A stretch of 64,000 nt of DNA from Streptomyces qinglanensis (lineage in GTDB: Bacteria > Actinomycetota > Actinomycetes > Streptomycetales > Streptomycetaceae): positions 186,001 to 250,000 of the forward strand of contig NZ_FOGO01000007.1 in NCBI RefSeq assembly GCF_900111245.1, in the 5' to 3' direction. The notes under the pieces are model-generated. The model was not told the origin of the DNA and ran no database searches. It worked only from the letters and a program-made list of their open reading frames with translations. Shown here piece after piece: positions 48,140 to 54,947 of this stretch; position 1 is the stretch's first letter; every line of letters begins with the position of its first letter. The position numbers and the translations under genes were made by a program.

Positions 48140-48538
48140 ATGTCTGATCTTGCAGGTATCCACAAGCAGTGCACCGCCGAGGGCGGCCTCACACGCGTCA
48201 CGCTCGGCGCGCTCCGCGAGGAGCTGGGCTACCGGAAGTTGGGTTCCGGTGTCCTCACCGAGATCGCCGACGAACTCGCCGAGACCGACCTCGGCTACTT
48301 CCCCCGGGAGACGCTCGACTCGCGCTGCAACACCGTGCCGCGCAAGGAGCAGGGGGTGTGGGTGTACGTGCGGGACGGTTCCACCCGCGCCGCCGTCCTG
48401 GATGCGGTGCTGGACCCGGGGCGAGTCAACGTGCGCCGCATCCTCGACGGTCTCGCGGAGGGCAACCTCGGTGCCCTGTCGCCACAGGAGAGGCTCGACC
48501 GCATCAGCGCCATCGTCAACGCCAAGGAGGACGCATGA
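48140..48538 (+). CDS. Hypothetical prophage protein, 132 aa
   Basis: 132 residues, soluble, with a winged-helix-like first part (RVTLGALREELGYRKLGSGVLTEIADELAETDLGYFP, in parts) and a second helical part (AAVLDAVLDPGRVNVRRILDGL). GGTGGGGG precedes ATG 48140. The 224-bp region upstream is AT-richer (CATATGAT near 48096) and should hold its promoter. Its stop overlaps the next start (ATGA). Not recognised. Confidence 0.72.
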   Translation: MSDLAGIHKQCTAEGGLTRVTLGALREELGYRKLGSGVLTEIADELAETDLGYFPRETLDSRCNTVPRKEQGVWVYVRDGSTRAAVLDAVLDPGRVNVRRILDGLAEGNLGALSPQERLDRISAIVNAKEDA

Positions 48539-48963
48539 TCAGCAAGACGGGCCGCTACTGGTCCACCGGCATCACCGTCACATGGTCTGCGCGGGCCCAC
48601 GTCATCAACGGGGAACGCCAGGAGATTCACTCCGGCTGGATGGCCTCGCTCGACTTCCTGGACGACGGCTTCCTGTCCGACTCTCCCGCAGAGGGTTCCA
48701 TCTCTACGCAGGGCAGCTTGCGCACGCGCTACTTCGTTTGCGAGGAGAAGGGAGTAGACGCCCTCACGGGCGCCATCGACTCGCTGATCGACGATGCCAA
48801 GCGGCTGGGCATCGACTTTCGCATCGGGGACGGCAAGGCGATGCTCTACTACCGGGGCGACGGCGAGGACTCCAACTACCCAGCACCCGAGGGCTGGCGC
48901 CAGATGCTTCGTGAGCAGGATGACCGAATCGGCTGGGACACCTACACCACCGAGACCGTCTGA
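48535..48963 (+). CDS. Hypothetical prophage protein, 142 aa
   Basis: 142 residues of mixed alpha/beta type with many aromatic residues (RYWSTGITVTWSARAHVING; MLYYRGDGEDSNYP). No motif known to me. Translationally coupled to the gene at 48140 and closed by a 9-bp hairpin 8 nt after the stop. Confidence 0.72.
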   Translation: MISKTGRYWSTGITVTWSARAHVINGERQEIHSGWMASLDFLDDGFLSDSPAEGSISTQGSLRTRYFVCEEKGVDALTGAIDSLIDDAKRLGIDFRIGDGKAMLYYRGDGEDSNYPAPEGWRQMLREQDDRIGWDTYTTETV

Positions 48964-48970
48964 CGACACC

Positions 48971-48995
48971 GCCCCGGTAGGTCTAGTACCGGGGC
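48971..48995 (+). terminator. Terminator of the two-gene plus-strand unit
   Basis: GCCCCGGTA (48971-48979), 7-nt loop, TACCGGGGC (48987-48995), perfect 9 bp. Confidence 0.75.
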
Positions 48996-49027
48996 GGCTA
49001 CCCGCATCGTAGCCGCACACGACGAAG

Positions 49028-49058
49028 CGCCCCGCCGCCCGTAATGGGCGGCGGGGCG
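49028..49058. terminator. 13-bp terminator ending the late operon
   Basis: CGCCCCGCCGCCC (49028-49040), loop GTAAT, and its exact complement (49046-49058), directly beyond the last late gene on the minus strand. A related element lies behind Ro60 at 45479. Confidence 0.85.
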
Positions 49059-49061
49059 TTG

Positions 49062-49241
49062 TCATGCCGCCTCGTCCGGCGGCGGGGGTGCGGGTTCGAG
49101 GAACGGGTTCGTGGACGGCGGCGGTGGCGGCTCCGGTGACGGTTCGGGCGGCGGCTCCACCCACCCCATGTCCACCTGGCTACCGAGGTCGGCGCCTCCC
49201 GGATCCGGAGCCGGCGTCGGCCCCGGCGACTGCAACGGCAT
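49062..49241 (-). CDS. Proline-rich late protein, 59 aa
   Basis: 59 codons from ATG 49241, with TAGGAGG 4 nt upstream. Nearly 40 percent of residues are proline (VEPPPEPSPEPPPPPS). Last gene of the late operon, 8 nt after the collagen-like gene and just before a 13-bp terminator. Perhaps an accessory to the particle surface; unknown. Confidence 0.68.
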   Translation of the reverse strand: MPLQSPGPTPAPDPGGADLGSQVDMGWVEPPPEPSPEPPPPPSTNPFLEPAPPPPDEAA

Positions 49242-49249
49242 GCTGCCTC

Positions 49250-49921
49250 CTACGGATACGTGCGGCGGCTCGGGTCGAGCGCCGCAGCTTGCGGTTTCGG
49301 CTCATCCGGCCCCGACCCTCCCCCGCCAGACGGCGCACAGCTATACGAGGTGGAACCGCCAGAGGTAGGGGTGCAGGTGTAGGTGACGCCGTTGTACGTC
49401 CACGTCCAGGACGACGGCGCCGGACCCGTCGGCCCCCGCTCGCCCTGCGGGCCCTGCTCCCCACGCGGTCCTGCCGCACCGGGTTCGCCCCGCGACCCCT
49501 GCGGTCCGGGCTCTCCCTGGGCGCCTTCCTGCCCGGTCTCGCCCTGCTCCCCCTGCGGGCCTTCCTCTCCCGCCTCGCCGCCCTTGCCGTCAGAGCCGTT
49601 GTTGCCGTCGGCTCCGGTCTTGCCGGGCGGCCCGGGACTACCGCGGTCCCCCTCGGGCCCCTGGGGCCCGCGCGGGCCGACCTGCCCGGCGTCGCCGGCG
49701 TCTCCGCGACTACCGGGCGGCCCGGCGACAGGCTTCTCCCCCAACTGCTGTACCTGCTCGGCGAGCGCGTCCCGCGCGTCGTTGGCGTCGCGGAGTTCCC
49801 CGGCGAGACGCTGCATGGTGAGCACGACCCACACGAACGCAGCCAACGCCATGACGACCGCAGCGGCGAACAGAACGTCGCTGCGGCGGCGCCTCTTGCC
49901 GGGATGGTGGTGGGTGCTCAC
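49250..49921 (-). CDS. Membrane-anchored collagen-like protein
   Basis: 223 residues. A basic N-terminus with His (STHHHPGKRRRRSD) and one membrane helix (VLFAAAVVMALAAFVWVVL, about 15-35) are followed by a short coiled coil (LAGELRDANDARDALAEQVQQLG), then about 33 Gly-X-Y triplets (PVAGPPGSRGDAGDAG to GERGPTGP), and a C-terminal domain with YTCTP and YSCAP. It should form a triple-helical trimer outside the membrane. Phage collagen-like proteins are usually tail or surface parts; with a membrane helix, and beside the holins, a role at the host envelope is also possible. GTG start overlaps the upstream stop. Confidence 0.85.
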   Translation of the reverse strand: MSTHHHPGKRRRRSDVLFAAAVVMALAAFVWVVLTMQRLAGELRDANDARDALAEQVQQLGEKPVAGPPGSRGDAGDAGQVGPRGPQGPEGDRGSPGPPGKTGADGNNGSDGKGGEAGEEGPQGEQGETGQEGAQGEPGPQGSRGEPGAAGPRGEQGPQGERGPTGPAPSSWTWTYNGVTYTCTPTSGGSTSYSCAPSGGGGSGPDEPKPQAAALDPSRRTYP

Positions 49922-50265
49922 GTGCCCGCCCCCCTTGCTGCCAGGTAGGTCTGGAGTAGCAGCAGCGCGATCGGTGCGATGAGTGCGGTGAACACGAGTC
50001 GCCTGTCGGCTCGGCGGCGGTCGTCCGCTGTTCGCCGGTCGGCGTCAGCTTGGCGTGCGTCGGCGTCGCGGGCTTCTTCGATGGCGCGGACGCGTTCGCT
50101 CATGCGCCGCAGGTCGTCGTCTCTGGCCCGGTGCTCGTAGTCGTATCGCTCGATGGACACTTTGCTGTCGAGCCGGGAGCCGAGCTCGCGGACGTCTTCC
50201 TTGAGGTCTTGGTGTACGGCTTCGAGTCGTCGCACCACCTCCCCAAGCGTCGGCTCGTCCGACAT
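49918..50265 (-). CDS. Coiled-coil protein with C-terminal membrane helix (lysis cassette)
   Basis: 115 residues. Two thirds are charged coiled coil (VVRRLEAVHQDLKEDVRELGSRLDSKVS, in parts), ending in VFTALIAPIALLLLQTYLAA, a single membrane helix. This resembles XhlA-type hemolysin or holin-accessory proteins, which act with a holin in lysis. It lies between the holin-like gene and the collagen-like gene, with GTGA coupling to the latter. Confidence 0.75.
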   Translation of the reverse strand: MSDEPTLGEVVRRLEAVHQDLKEDVRELGSRLDSKVSIERYDYEHRARDDDLRRMSERVRAIEEARDADARQADADRRTADDRRRADRRLVFTALIAPIALLLLQTYLAARGAGT

Positions 50266-50278
50266 GACGGCCCCCTGG

Positions 50279-50626
50279 TCAGGCTCCGGCGGCTGGTGCG
50301 TTCGGCTTGGACGGCGTCACCTGTCCGCGGGCCAGCAGGGCGAGGCCGGCAAGTATGAGGCCGTTGACGGCGCCGATCGACTCGGGGGACACCTCGAAGC
50401 CGAACGCGGCGACCAGTGCGGCGACGGCGGCGACGAGGCCGGTGAACGCCTGCGGGGCAATGGGCCGGGTGACGGCAGCGGCCACTGCGGCGAACACGGC
50501 GGATACGGCGGCGACGATGGCGCCGGCTTGCGCGGTGGTGAGGCCGAACTGGAAGGTGACCAGCAGGCTGAGGGCGGCGGACACGGTGTTGATGACGAGC
50601 GCTGGCTCGCGGCCGAAGACTCTCAC
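50279..50626 (-). CDS. Holin-like membrane protein
   Basis: 115 residues with three or more hydrophobic segments (LVINTVSAALSLLVTFQFG; AGAIVAAVSAVFAAVAAAV; FTGLVAAVAALVAAFGF; VNGLILAGLALLA). Size, helix count and its place 45 nt behind the exonuclease and endolysin genes are those of a phage holin, which opens the membrane at the end of infection. Start GTG 50626. Confidence 0.72.
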   Translation of the reverse strand: MRVFGREPALVINTVSAALSLLVTFQFGLTTAQAGAIVAAVSAVFAAVAAAVTRPIAPQAFTGLVAAVAALVAAFGFEVSPESIGAVNGLILAGLALLARGQVTPSKPNAPAAGA

Positions 50627-50671
50627 GGCAGGATCCGTTCTGACGAAGAAATGGGCTGATCGGCTTCCGGT

Positions 50672-51211
50672 TCAGGCCCGTTGCGCGAGCCAGCGCCGGA
50701 TGATCTGGTTGTGGCGGGCGTCGGCGAGCGCGTTGTGCTCGCCGCTCTCCTGCTGGGGCAGCTCGTCCCAGGCGATCCCGAGGCGGCGGGCTTCCTGCTG
50801 GATGTCGTTGGTGAACATCGGCACACCGTCGGGCAGGGCCATCATCGTGCCCCAGAGCTGGGCGAGGCACACGTGGTCGTAGGCGCCGTAGTTCGCCCAC
50901 AGCTCCACGTCCTCCGTGGCCTGGATGAACGCGGCCACCTCGTCCGCGATCGTGGCCCGAGACTTGACCCTCGGGTCGCCGTAGTGGAACAGCCAGCGCT
51001 TCGACATGCTGTTCCGCAGATCTCCGTGCCCCTTGGGCAGGTGCGGGACGACGTTCTCCATGAGCCACTGATGCCTGCGGATCTTCCGCACAGGCATGTC
51101 CCTGTTGGCGGCGTAGTACTCGCGGCCGTCGTCGCACACCATGCCGATGGAGATCAGCTCGATGGTGCGGCCGTCCTCCAGGAACTCCAGGTCGTAATCG
51201 ATACCGGTCAC
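50672..51211 (-). CDS. RNase AS-type 3'-5' exoribonuclease (DEDDh)
   Basis: 179 residues resembling the mycobacterial Rv2179c/RNase AS group: DYDLEFLEDGRTIELISIGMV carries the first acidic pair (D7, E9), ELWANYGAYDHV the third Asp (D112), and SGEHNALADAR the His and last Asp (H159, D164), the DEDDh set. RNase AS trims poly(A) or A-rich RNA 3' ends in actinobacteria. It is an unusual passenger of a lysis cassette; its GTG overlaps the endolysin... stop order places it directly behind the endolysin with 4-nt overlap. Confidence 0.87.
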   Translation of the reverse strand: MTGIDYDLEFLEDGRTIELISIGMVCDDGREYYAANRDMPVRKIRRHQWLMENVVPHLPKGHGDLRNSMSKRWLFHYGDPRVKSRATIADEVAAFIQATEDVELWANYGAYDHVCLAQLWGTMMALPDGVPMFTNDIQQEARRLGIAWDELPQQESGEHNALADARHNQIIRRWLAQRA

Positions 51212-52107
51212 GGCTGGCCCTTCGCGAGCGCGTCCGCCAGCCTGTCCAGGGCGGCCTGCGCCCCGGCGTCGGCAGCGGCCTGGACCTCGGCGGCCGTCAG
51301 TCCGCCCCCCTCCGCGAGCTTCGCGAGGACGGCGTCCCGGGCCGCGCCCTTCGCGGCCAGCTCGGCGACCGCGCTCTCCAGCCCCTTCACCCGGCCCCGG
51401 GTCTCCCGTGCGACTTCGCCGACGTGGATGAGCACCGACTTGGGCTTCCACGTCGGGTTCGTTTCGCTGCCCCAGGGCACGGTCATCTCGCCGTCCAGCT
51501 CCCAGGCGCCCTCGTACAGCTCCTTCTGAGTGGGCATGTCGTCCTCCGGTGTGCTGCCGCTGCCGCTGGTCGCCCACGCCTTCATGGCTGCGCGGTCGGC
51601 GAAGCGGGCGAGGTTGGTGTCGATCGGAGTGCTCGTGTACTGGTGGATGAGCCACGGGGCTTGGATGCTCGGCGAGCCGGCGTGGCCGTTGTACTGGGCG
51701 ATCCACAGCCCGTCCCCCGCGAACGAGGACTTGTCGCGGTTCTTCCAGTAGTCGACGTTGCAGTAGAGCAGGACCCGGTGTCCCGGGGCCTTGCCCTGCA
51801 CGTACTTGATCCACGCGTCCTTGTCCGCGCTTGAGACCCCGGGGTCTTCCCAGTCGAGGACGAGGATGTCCCCGGCCCGCAGGTTGATCTTCGAGAGGAA
51901 GTAATCCGCCTGCGCCTTCATCGAGCCGGGCCGAACGAAGTGGTAGAAGCCGGTGACCAGTCCGGCGTCCCGGCCGGTCTGCCGCTGTGCCACCCACTTC
52001 GGGTTCGTGTACGACGTCCCCTCGGTGATCTTGATGATGGCGAAGTCCAGCCCCCGCGTGCCGTACCGCTCGGGCTGGTACGACGAGACGTCGATTCCTT
52101 TGATCAT
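51208..52107 (-). CDS. GH25 lysozyme (phage endolysin)
   Basis: 299 residues. The GH25 catalytic domain (about 1-185) shows KGIDVSSYQ at the start, FAIIKITEGT, GFYHFVRPG, and ILVLDWEDPG with the catalytic Asp and Glu. It cuts muramic acid-glucosamine bonds in the host wall at lysis. After a linker comes WELDGEMTVPWGSETNPTW and a helical end rich in Ala, perhaps for multimerisation or wall binding. No signal peptide, so it depends on the holin downstream. ATG 52107 fits the GAGAGG site better than GTG 52110. Confidence 0.92.
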   Translation of the reverse strand: MIKGIDVSSYQPERYGTRGLDFAIIKITEGTSYTNPKWVAQRQTGRDAGLVTGFYHFVRPGSMKAQADYFLSKINLRAGDILVLDWEDPGVSSADKDAWIKYVQGKAPGHRVLLYCNVDYWKNRDKSSFAGDGLWIAQYNGHAGSPSIQAPWLIHQYTSTPIDTNLARFADRAAMKAWATSGSGSTPEDDMPTQKELYEGAWELDGEMTVPWGSETNPTWKPKSVLIHVGEVARETRGRVKGLESAVAELAAKGAARDAVLAKLAEGGGLTAAEVQAAADAGAQAALDRLADALAKGQP

Positions 52108-52117
52108 CACGGGCCTC

Positions 52118-52570
52118 TCAGTAGTCCCACGTCATCGCGACGAACTGCCCGTGGATGACCGCCACGGGCTCGTGGTGGTCGTGCCACACCCGGATCGCGA
52201 CCGGCTGCCCCGCGCGGCCCTTGAACGACCACGAGGCGAGATGGAACTCCCGCCCCGGCGTGTCGTCGGCGTCGGTGGAGCCGGTGGAATCCCACTGCCC
52301 GTAGGGGTCGCGGCAGAACTGCTCCAGGAACTGCCGCGGCCGGACATCCCCGTCCGGCACGGTGATCGAGTCCCAGTGGATGAACCGGAACCAGATGAAG
52401 TCCCCGTCGCGCGGGGGCTGAATGAGCGCCGAGTCGGGGTCTGCCACGGATCCGGTGCCCTGGTACAGGCCCGCGGTGTCCTTGAGCACCCGGTCGAATC
52501 GCACCGTGGTCCAGGTCTGCGGCTGGATGAGCTGATCAGTGTCCGTGTACAGCTTGCACATGGTGGCCAT
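52118..52570 (-). CDS. Hypothetical late protein, 150 aa
   Basis: 150 residues, beta-rich with many aromatic residues (FIWFRFIHWDSITVPDGD; REFHLASWSFKGRAGQPVAIRVWHDHHEP). AGGAGGGCCT precedes ATG 52570. Between minor tail genes and the endolysin, it is likely a small structural or tail-fibre accessory protein. An intrinsic terminator lies just upstream, so its level may be set separately. Confidence 0.75.
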   Translation of the reverse strand: MATMCKLYTDTDQLIQPQTWTTVRFDRVLKDTAGLYQGTGSVADPDSALIQPPRDGDFIWFRFIHWDSITVPDGDVRPRQFLEQFCRDPYGQWDSTGSTDADDTPGREFHLASWSFKGRAGQPVAIRVWHDHHEPVAVIHGQFVAMTWDY

Positions 52571-52586
52571 AGGCCCTCCTGGCATG

Positions 52587-52610
52587 AAAAAGGCCCCGAC
52601 CATGCGGGGC
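52587..52610 (-). terminator. Intrinsic terminator within the late operon
   Basis: On the minus strand GCCCCG, loop CATGGT, CGGGGC, then CTTTTTC: a stem with a true T-run, between the minor tail gene (stop 52633) and the 150-aa gene. It would lower expression of the lysis genes unless read through. Confidence 0.8.
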
Positions 52611-52632
52611 TGCAGGGAAACGGGGGACGGGG

Positions 52633-53244
52633 TCAGAGGGAGGCGAAGCAGCCGTTCAGGCTGACCCACGGCGGGTTCTCGGACGTGCTGCCGATGCCGA
52701 TGAGGACCAGGGTGCCGTCGCTGTTGATGTCGAGCTTCACGCTGGAGAGCGTGGTGTCGATTACGGAACAGGCGCAGGAGATGGTCCGCTTGGTGGCCGG
52801 CCGAGCGTTGACGGGCAGCGTCGTGGCGTTGATCTGGCTGCTGTTGGGCGGGGTGCCGCTGCTGTAGGTGATGCCGACCCCGCCCCGGAACATGAGGCTG
52901 GTCTCACCGAACAGGTTGACCAGCCGGTATTGCGCCGTGCCGTTGCTGTTGCCGTCGTGCGCATAGCCGGAGGCCAGGGAGATGGTGGTCCACTGCTGGG
53001 AGCCGGCCGCCAGCACCACCCATGCGGTGCCGTCGTAGCCCGTGAACAACATCTCGGTGTCGAGCCACGCGACCATCCCAGCGACTGGCGACGTGATGGT
53101 GGCGTTGCGTTCGGCAGCCGTTGAATACCGCATCATCGACCGCGGGGTGAGGGCGTCGGCCAGGCCCTTCGTCCCCGCCCGCAGGTCCGGCTTGTCGGAG
53201 TTCTCCAGCCAGGGCACGCCCTGACCGTAGTCGTCGGTGGGCAC
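52633..53244 (-). CDS. Minor tail / tail-fibre-like protein, 203 aa
   Basis: 203 residues, beta-rich (WTTISLASGYAHDGNSNGTAQYRLVNLFGETSLMFRGGVGITY, in parts) with no charged clusters. The segment WTTISLASGY recurs as WTSLTLASGY in the next upstream gene, so the two share a fold, probably a receptor-facing beta domain. GTG 53244 follows AGGAGGCCCT. Confidence 0.78.
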   Translation of the reverse strand: MPTDDYGQGVPWLENSDKPDLRAGTKGLADALTPRSMMRYSTAAERNATITSPVAGMVAWLDTEMLFTGYDGTAWVVLAAGSQQWTTISLASGYAHDGNSNGTAQYRLVNLFGETSLMFRGGVGITYSSGTPPNSSQINATTLPVNARPATKRTISCACSVIDTTLSSVKLDINSDGTLVLIGIGSTSENPPWVSLNGCFASL

Positions 53245-53252
53245 AGGGCCTC

Positions 53253-53852
53253 CTAGATGGTCCAGTAGGTGATGCCGTCGAGCGCGATCCAGGAGGGCTG
53301 ATTCGTCGTCTCGTAGATCCGCAGAATGCCCGCGTCGGTGATCTCCGCCCGGACGACCGCGGGGTTGATGCTGGAGTCCCGGGCCACCCCGAAACCGACC
53401 TCCACACCGGCCGGCGGGCGGATCGCGGTAGGGATCGTGGCGATCGTGGAGCCGTTGGCGATGGTTCCGGAGGACGGGCCGACCCGGCCGCGGAACGTCA
53501 CCTGCCTGCCCTGTACCAGGTAGGCGGGGCTGTAGCCGTGGCCTGGCCACTGGTAGCCGGATGCGAGCGTGAGGCTGGTCCAGCCCGCCCCGGTGCTCTC
53601 CAGCCGGCCGAACGCCATCCAGTTGCCGGAGCTGGAGCGGGTGACGACGATGACGTCCCCGGTCTGCGGGGCCGGGTAGCTGGGCAGGCGGCGGGCGCGG
53701 ATCTCGTCGCAGTCGACGGTGCCGTCGGTGTTGACGGTGGTGACGGTGGCGAGTCGCCAGTCGGCGCCACGCACGACGGGCGCCGTCTGGCCGGCCTCGA
53801 CCGCGGCGCCGCGGATGGCGGCGGCGAGCTGCTGGGGGCTGATCCCGGTCAC
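53253..53852 (-). CDS. Minor tail protein with base-plate-like N-terminus, 199 aa
   Basis: 199 residues. The first 80 (GADWRLATVTTVNTDGTVDCDEIRARRLPSYPAPQTGDVIVV, in parts) form an OB-like beta domain as in phage base-plate hub proteins; the rest shares WTSLTLASGYQWPG...GRVTF-type strands with the gene at 52633. GTG overlaps the stop of the DUF5047-like gene. Confidence 0.78.
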   Translation of the reverse strand: MTGISPQQLAAAIRGAAVEAGQTAPVVRGADWRLATVTTVNTDGTVDCDEIRARRLPSYPAPQTGDVIVVTRSSSGNWMAFGRLESTGAGWTSLTLASGYQWPGHGYSPAYLVQGRQVTFRGRVGPSSGTIANGSTIATIPTAIRPPAGVEVGFGVARDSSINPAVVRAEITDAGILRIYETTNQPSWIALDGITYWTI

Positions 53853-54946
53853 GAGTCCTCCCGTCCACCGATGCAGGCCAGCGTGAAGTCGCCGCCCACC
53901 AGGTCGAGGCTGAAGCTCTCGACTTGCAAGAGGTCGCGGTCGCCGGAGGCGTAGGTGACGCGGAGGACGTCGCCCGGCTCCAGGCACGGGTTCGGCACGC
54001 TGGACAGGTCTGCGGTGGCGTTCGGCTTCAGGCTGTCGCGCAACAGCTTGTTGGCTGCGGCCTGGGCGAGGGTCGTCGTCGTCAACGTCGCCGACGAGTA
54101 GAACGTCGGCACCCTGCCGAACGACCCGTACACGTAGGTGGGGCTGGTCGGGTCCTCGTCGGCGGCCGTCGCGGTCACCGGCGGCGTGTCCTCCTCGGTG
54201 TTCTCCCCACGGGCGACGACCCAGTTGTACATGCCGTCCCGGTTGTATCCGCGGCTGGCGGAGACGAGCGCGCCCCGCTCCCCCGCATCCACCTGCCACG
54301 AGATCGGCGCGACCAGCATGTCCGGCAGCTCCGCGATGACGAACTGCCCATCGGCGTCGGCGTAGCACTCGGCGCCGATGGCGGTGGCGCACTCCTGCAC
54401 GGCCGCCCACCGGTCGCCCTCCGCGTCCCACGTGCGCACCCCGATGACCTGATCGACCGCGTAGCTGGTGACGACGGCGCCGGGGATGGCGTCCTGGATG
54501 AGGCCGCGGATGGCGGTCACCGCGGTGACACCGCCGCGGGTCGAGTAGGCGGACACGAACTTGTCGTCGGCGACGACCGCCTCGAGACCCGAGGCTCTGA
54601 TGTCGACGGGCCCGTAGTCGGGGTCGCCGTCCACGGCATCCACGCGCCCGTAGAAGACGGGCACCGTCTCGATGGTGCCGTTGCCGTAGCGGATGCCCCG
54701 CTCGATACGCAGCCTGGCCCCGTAGATGGCGAGCTGCTCGCTTGGGGTTCTGGGGATGAGGCTGGTGTCGGGCACGGTGACGGTGGCGGTGCGGCGCACA
54801 GCCTGCGACCTGTCCACCGTCACCGAGCCGGCGGTGTGCTCCAGCTCCACAACGGTGCCGTCCGCCTTGTGGAGCTGGACGACGGTGACGGGGGTGTGGG
54901 CCTCCACCAGCGTCGGCAGGAACCGGCCGGACGGAGGCGGATACAC
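53849..54946 (-). CDS. DUF5047-like tail-hub protein
   Basis: 365 residues. The N-terminus (VTVVQLHKADGTVVELEHTAGSVTVDRSQAVRRTATVTVPD, in parts) is the DUF5047 domain found in tail hub proteins of Streptomyces siphoviruses. Later parts (FVIAELPDMLVAPISWQVDAGERGALVSASRGYNRDGMYNWVVARG) recall the gp27/gp44-like hub fold. It should sit at the tail tip around the tape measure end. GTG 54946 with AGGAGG, one base after the previous stop. Confidence 0.85.
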   Translation of the reverse strand: MYPPPSGRFLPTLVEAHTPVTVVQLHKADGTVVELEHTAGSVTVDRSQAVRRTATVTVPDTSLIPRTPSEQLAIYGARLRIERGIRYGNGTIETVPVFYGRVDAVDGDPDYGPVDIRASGLEAVVADDKFVSAYSTRGGVTAVTAIRGLIQDAIPGAVVTSYAVDQVIGVRTWDAEGDRWAAVQECATAIGAECYADADGQFVIAELPDMLVAPISWQVDAGERGALVSASRGYNRDGMYNWVVARGENTEEDTPPVTATAADEDPTSPTYVYGSFGRVPTFYSSATLTTTTLAQAAANKLLRDSLKPNATADLSSVPNPCLEPGDVLRVTYASGDRDLLQVESFSLDLVGGDFTLACIGGREDS

Positions 54947-54947
54947 G

